64,000 nt of DNA from assembly GCA_937926175.1 (NCBI GenBank), contig CALANV010000011.1, positions 5,288 through 69,287 of the forward strand. The letters run 5' to 3'. The notes beneath the pieces were generated by a model. That model did no database searches. It was given only the letters and a program-made list of their open reading frames with translations, and was not told the DNA's origin. Of the stretch, positions 61,710-64,000 are shown one piece after another (position 1 is the first letter of the stretch; each line of letters opens with the position of its first letter). Made by a program: the position numbers and the translations under genes. Source of the DNA: an uncultured Rhodospirillales bacterium. GTDB taxonomy: Bacteria > Pseudomonadota > Alphaproteobacteria > CACIAM-22H2.

Positions 61710-63425
61710 GTGCCCGCCGCCGATTCCCGCCAGGGCTCGCTTCCCCTTCCGGCACCGCCCGTCTCTGACGATCTGCCTCTCGTGCCTGCGCGCATGATCA
61801 ATGAATGGATTTATTGTCCGCGGCTGGCCTATCTGGAGTGGGTGGAAGGCGAATGGGCGGAAACCGGCGACACGGCGGAGGGGCGCCGGGTTCACGCGCG
61901 AGTCGATTCCGGCGGCCCTGCGCTTGAGACGCCGGAGGAGTTGGGCGAGGACGCCCCCAAGGCACGATCGGTGACTCTGTCGTCAGACCGGCTCGGCATC
62001 ATTGCCAAGATCGACGTAGTGGAAGTCGAGGACGGGGCTGTCATCCCGGTCGACTTCAAGAAAGGAAAGCGGCCGCACGTCGCCCAGGGTGCCTACGAGC
62101 CCGAGCGCGTGCAGCTTTGCGCCCAGGCCCTGGTTCTCGAGGATAATGGCTATACCGTGCGGGAAGCGGCTCTGTGGTTTGCTGGGTCCCGAGAGCGCGT
62201 CAAGGTTCCGCTCACACCGGAGCTTCGAGAAGCCACGTTGCGGGCCATATCGGATTTGCGTTTGGCAGCCGCCTCGGGTCGGCGCCCGCCGCCTTTGGTG
62301 GACAGCCCCAAGTGCGTGCGCTGCGCGTTGGCGGGCATATGCCTGCCTGACGAGACGAATTTCTTCGACCGAGGTTATGCGCCGCGCCCTTTGAATCCCT
62401 CGGACGATCCGGCCTTGCCTCTATACGTGCAGACGCCGGGTGCCCGCGTGCGCAAGGACGGCGAGGCGTTGGTGATCGAAGCCGACGAGGGCAGGGTTGA
62501 GACACCGCTCATTGCCGTCTCGGAAGTTGCGCTGTTCGGCCCGGTTTCCGTCAGTACGCCGGCACTGCACGAGTTGATGCGCCGCGAGATACCGGTCGCT
62601 TGGTTTTCAACAGGCGGCTGGCTGATGGGGCACACAGTCGGCACGGGATGCAAGAATGTGAGCGTCCGAGCAGCGCAGTTCAGGGCCGCATTCGATGAGC
62701 GGCGCTGCCTCGAGATCGCGCGCGGCATCGTTGCCGCCAAAATCCGCAATCAACGGACAATCCTGCGCCGCAACTGGCGCGAGGAGTATCCACGGGACGG
62801 CAAGGAGGATGCCCTCGACGCCTTGAAACGTCTGGCGGAACGTGCCGTTCATGCGCGGGCGACGACGGAACTACTGGGGCTGGAAGGTGAGGCCGCCGCA
62901 ATCTATTTCCGTCATTTCACCAAAATGCTGATCCCGTCGGCCGAAGGAGAAGCGGCATTCTCTTTCGAAGGACGCAATCGTCGGCCACCGACCGACCCGG
63001 TGAATGCACTTCTTTCACTCAGCTATGCGCTTACCATGCGGACGGTTGCGGCTACTCTGATATCGGCGGGTTTCGATCCCTATCAGGGATTCTTCCATCG
63101 CCCGCGTCACGGTCGCCCCGCCCTGGCGCTCGACATGATGGAGCCGTTGCGGCCCGTGCTCTCGGATTCGGTCGTACTTACGGTGATCAACAATGGCGAA
63201 ATCAAACCGGACGATTTCATCCGCAACGGTCCGGCCTGCGTGCTCAAGCCCACTGGACGCAAAGCCCTGATTGCTGCCTACGAGCGACGCCTGTCGCAAG
63301 AAACGACACATCCGCTCTTCGGTTATCGCGTCTCGCTGCGTCGCTTGATCGAAGTGCAGATGCGGCTTCTGGCTCGCTACTTGGACGGCGAGATCAAAAC
63401 CTACGTCCACTATCAGCCGCGGTGA
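61710..63425 (+). CDS. cas4-cas1: Cas4-Cas1 fusion adaptation protein
   Basis: A 571-aa fusion. Residues 1-230 are Cas4: Cys36 in IYCPRLAYLEW with Cys202/205/211 in CVRCALAGIC make the [4Fe-4S] site, and PVDFKKGKR is in the nuclease core. Residues about 235-571 are Cas1 with the catalytic set Glu394, His463 and Asp475 (LEGEAAAIYFRH, FFHRPRHGR, ALDMMEPLRP). It selects PAM-bearing prespacers and integrates them with Cas2. The GTG at 61710 lies just after the csb2 stop; the open frame extends further upstream inside csb2 in another frame and is not protein-like. Confidence 0.93.
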   Translation: MPAADSRQGSLPLPAPPVSDDLPLVPARMINEWIYCPRLAYLEWVEGEWAETGDTAEGRRVHARVDSGGPALETPEELGEDAPKARSVTLSSDRLGIIAKIDVVEVEDGAVIPVDFKKGKRPHVAQGAYEPERVQLCAQALVLEDNGYTVREAALWFAGSRERVKVPLTPELREATLRAISDLRLAAASGRRPPPLVDSPKCVRCALAGICLPDETNFFDRGYAPRPLNPSDDPALPLYVQTPGARVRKDGEALVIEADEGRVETPLIAVSEVALFGPVSVSTPALHELMRREIPVAWFSTGGWLMGHTVGTGCKNVSVRAAQFRAAFDERRCLEIARGIVAAKIRNQRTILRRNWREEYPRDGKEDALDALKRLAERAVHARATTELLGLEGEAAAIYFRHFTKMLIPSAEGEAAFSFEGRNRRPPTDPVNALLSLSYALTMRTVAATLISAGFDPYQGFFHRPRHGRPALALDMMEPLRPVLSDSVVLTVINNGEIKPDDFIRNGPACVLKPTGRKALIAAYERRLSQETTHPLFGYRVSLRRLIEVQMRLLARYLDGEIKTYVHYQPR

Positions 63426-63434
63426 AGAAACGTC

Positions 63435-63728
63435 ATGGCGGAGGAACGGCTTTATATCGTGGCCTATGACATCGCCGACGATCGGCGTTGGCGCAAGGTC
63501 TTCAAGCTCATGCACGGTTATGGTACTTGGCTGCAGCTGTCGATCTTCCAATGTCGACTTACGGCGCAACGTCGCGCAGAGCTGGCATCCCGCCTCGATC
63601 GGCTGATACACCACAAGGAGGACCATGTCCTCATCATGGATCTGGGTCTTGCGGAGAAGGTCAATCCGCGGGTGGAAAGCCTCGGGAAAGGTTTTCAGCC
63701 GGTCCAGCGGGAGGTTATGATCGTTTAA
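63435..63728 (+). CDS. cas2: Cas2 adaptation protein
   Basis: A 97-aa Cas2: LYIVAYDIADDRRWRKVFKL (Asp12 in the ferredoxin-fold motif), YGTWLQLSIFQCRLTAQ, HVLIMDLGLAEKVNPRVESL. It dimerises between two Cas1 dimers in the integrase complex. ATG at 63435, 9 bp after the cas4-cas1 stop; last gene before the CRISPR leader. Confidence 0.95.
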   Translation: MAEERLYIVAYDIADDRRWRKVFKLMHGYGTWLQLSIFQCRLTAQRRAELASRLDRLIHHKEDHVLIMDLGLAEKVNPRVESLGKGFQPVQREVMIV

Positions 63729-63964
63729 CCGAGATGGAGGAAGCGCTGACGGCAACGACGGGATGCCGGCGTTGGCGCGAGCGGTCCGATGCGCGAAATA
63801 TTCCCGCCACCGATCGCAATCCGGTAAGTTATTGAAAAATAGTGTGTTCTTTGACATCGTGAATACTCGATCAAATAGCGAGTCGGGCTTCGCCCTTGGT
63901 TTGCTGCCGATCGCTCGAAAAAGGCGCCATTTACGCAAAGGCCAAACACCGTTACCTTCCGGCC
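63729..63964 (+). promoter_or_regulatory. CRISPR leader
   Basis: The 236 bp between cas2 and the apparent repeat include an AT-rich block unlike the rest of the window (AAGTTATTGAAAAATAGTG around 63826-63844). TTGACA (63851-63856) with a weak -10-like AAATAG 16-17 bp downstream could drive array transcription toward the right edge. Leaders also hold integrase-anchoring signals. Function inferred from position. Confidence 0.6.
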
Positions 63965-64000
63965 GTCTCCGAAGCATCACTGCTTCGGCCTCATTGAAGC
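63965..64000 (+). CRISPR. probable first CRISPR repeat, array truncated by the window end
   Basis: The last 36 bases, from GTCTCCGAAGCATCACTGC to GGCCTCATTGAAGC, have the usual repeat size. They hold a perfect dyad CCGAAGC/GCTTCGG (63969-63975 and 63982-63988) with a 6-base loop, and end in ATTGAAGC, the kind of 3' end retained as the crRNA 5' handle. Only one copy is visible, so repetition cannot be shown here; the left boundary may be one to four bases earlier. Confidence 0.6.

Overview
The window is GC-rich (roughly two-thirds G+C by eye) and densely coding. It looks like the chromosome of an alphaproteobacterium, probably from the Rhodospirillales/Hyphomicrobiales side. The signs are a fused trpE(G) preceded by a Trp-codon leader peptide, the three-gene pntAA-pntAB-pntB transhydrogenase, a COQ9-family gene, an OxyR-AhpC-AhpD locus, YdcH (DUF465) genes and a typical S21. 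This assignment is inferred from gene content; no rRNA or tRNA gene was found to test it.

Layout. (1) 1-8 kb: the 5' part of an indolepyruvate ferredoxin oxidoreductase gene; trpE(G) with a leader peptide ending RWFWW and a 20-bp palindrome (attenuator); a decayed TSUP-transporter fragment; divergent oxyR and ahpCD with a structured leader and a small ORF; and a nucleotide-sugar epimerase. (2) 8.4-26.9 kb: a large catabolic and uptake island. It holds a TRAP transporter, a hydantoinase A/B-like ATP-dependent pair (B carries a C-terminal Cys-rich, acetone-carboxylase-gamma-like domain), FAH-family and SDR enzymes, a complete Liv-type ABC transporter with a DUF3830 gene inside it, an XRE-cupin regulator, a LysR regulator, an unrecognised 251-aa protein, a triple-RidA protein and an RraA-like protein. 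It reads as one pathway for importing and degrading an unknown, probably amide/lactam- or keto-type, compound. The substrate is inferred only by family. (3) 27-34.4 kb: an MFS exporter, an ADP-ribosylglycohydrolase, an acyl-CoA synthetase, an M3 oligopeptidase and an ABC1/UbiB-like kinase.

(4) 34.5-54 kb: a frameshifted histidine-kinase pseudogene; the pnt operon with a strong terminator; DJ-1/PfpI and NUDIX genes; a RecA-like ATPase with an HTH and a Val/Pro repeat tail built on 18-bp DNA repeats; patatin; hypotheticals; DUF1194; idi; a Cys-rich lipoprotein; rpsU; def; COQ9; DedA; purE-purK; a GGDEF protein; a small membrane-protein gene broken by a 17-bp tandem duplication; two YdcH genes; a phosphofructokinase with a mixed ATP/PPi signature; and a TIGR02444-family gene. 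(5) 54.6-64 kb: a complete type I-G (formerly I-U) cas operon in the order cas3, cas8u2/csb3, cas7/csb1, cas5-cas6 fusion/csb2, cas4-cas1 fusion, cas2. An AT-richer leader follows, and what looks like the first CRISPR repeat ends exactly at the window edge.

The catabolic island is the best candidate for an undescribed system. Its parts (two transporters, a HyuB with an extra domain, DUF3830, a three-domain RidA and a dyad operator over the hyuA promoter) form an unusual assembly. The CRISPR-Cas locus is a recognised but comparatively little-studied subtype.
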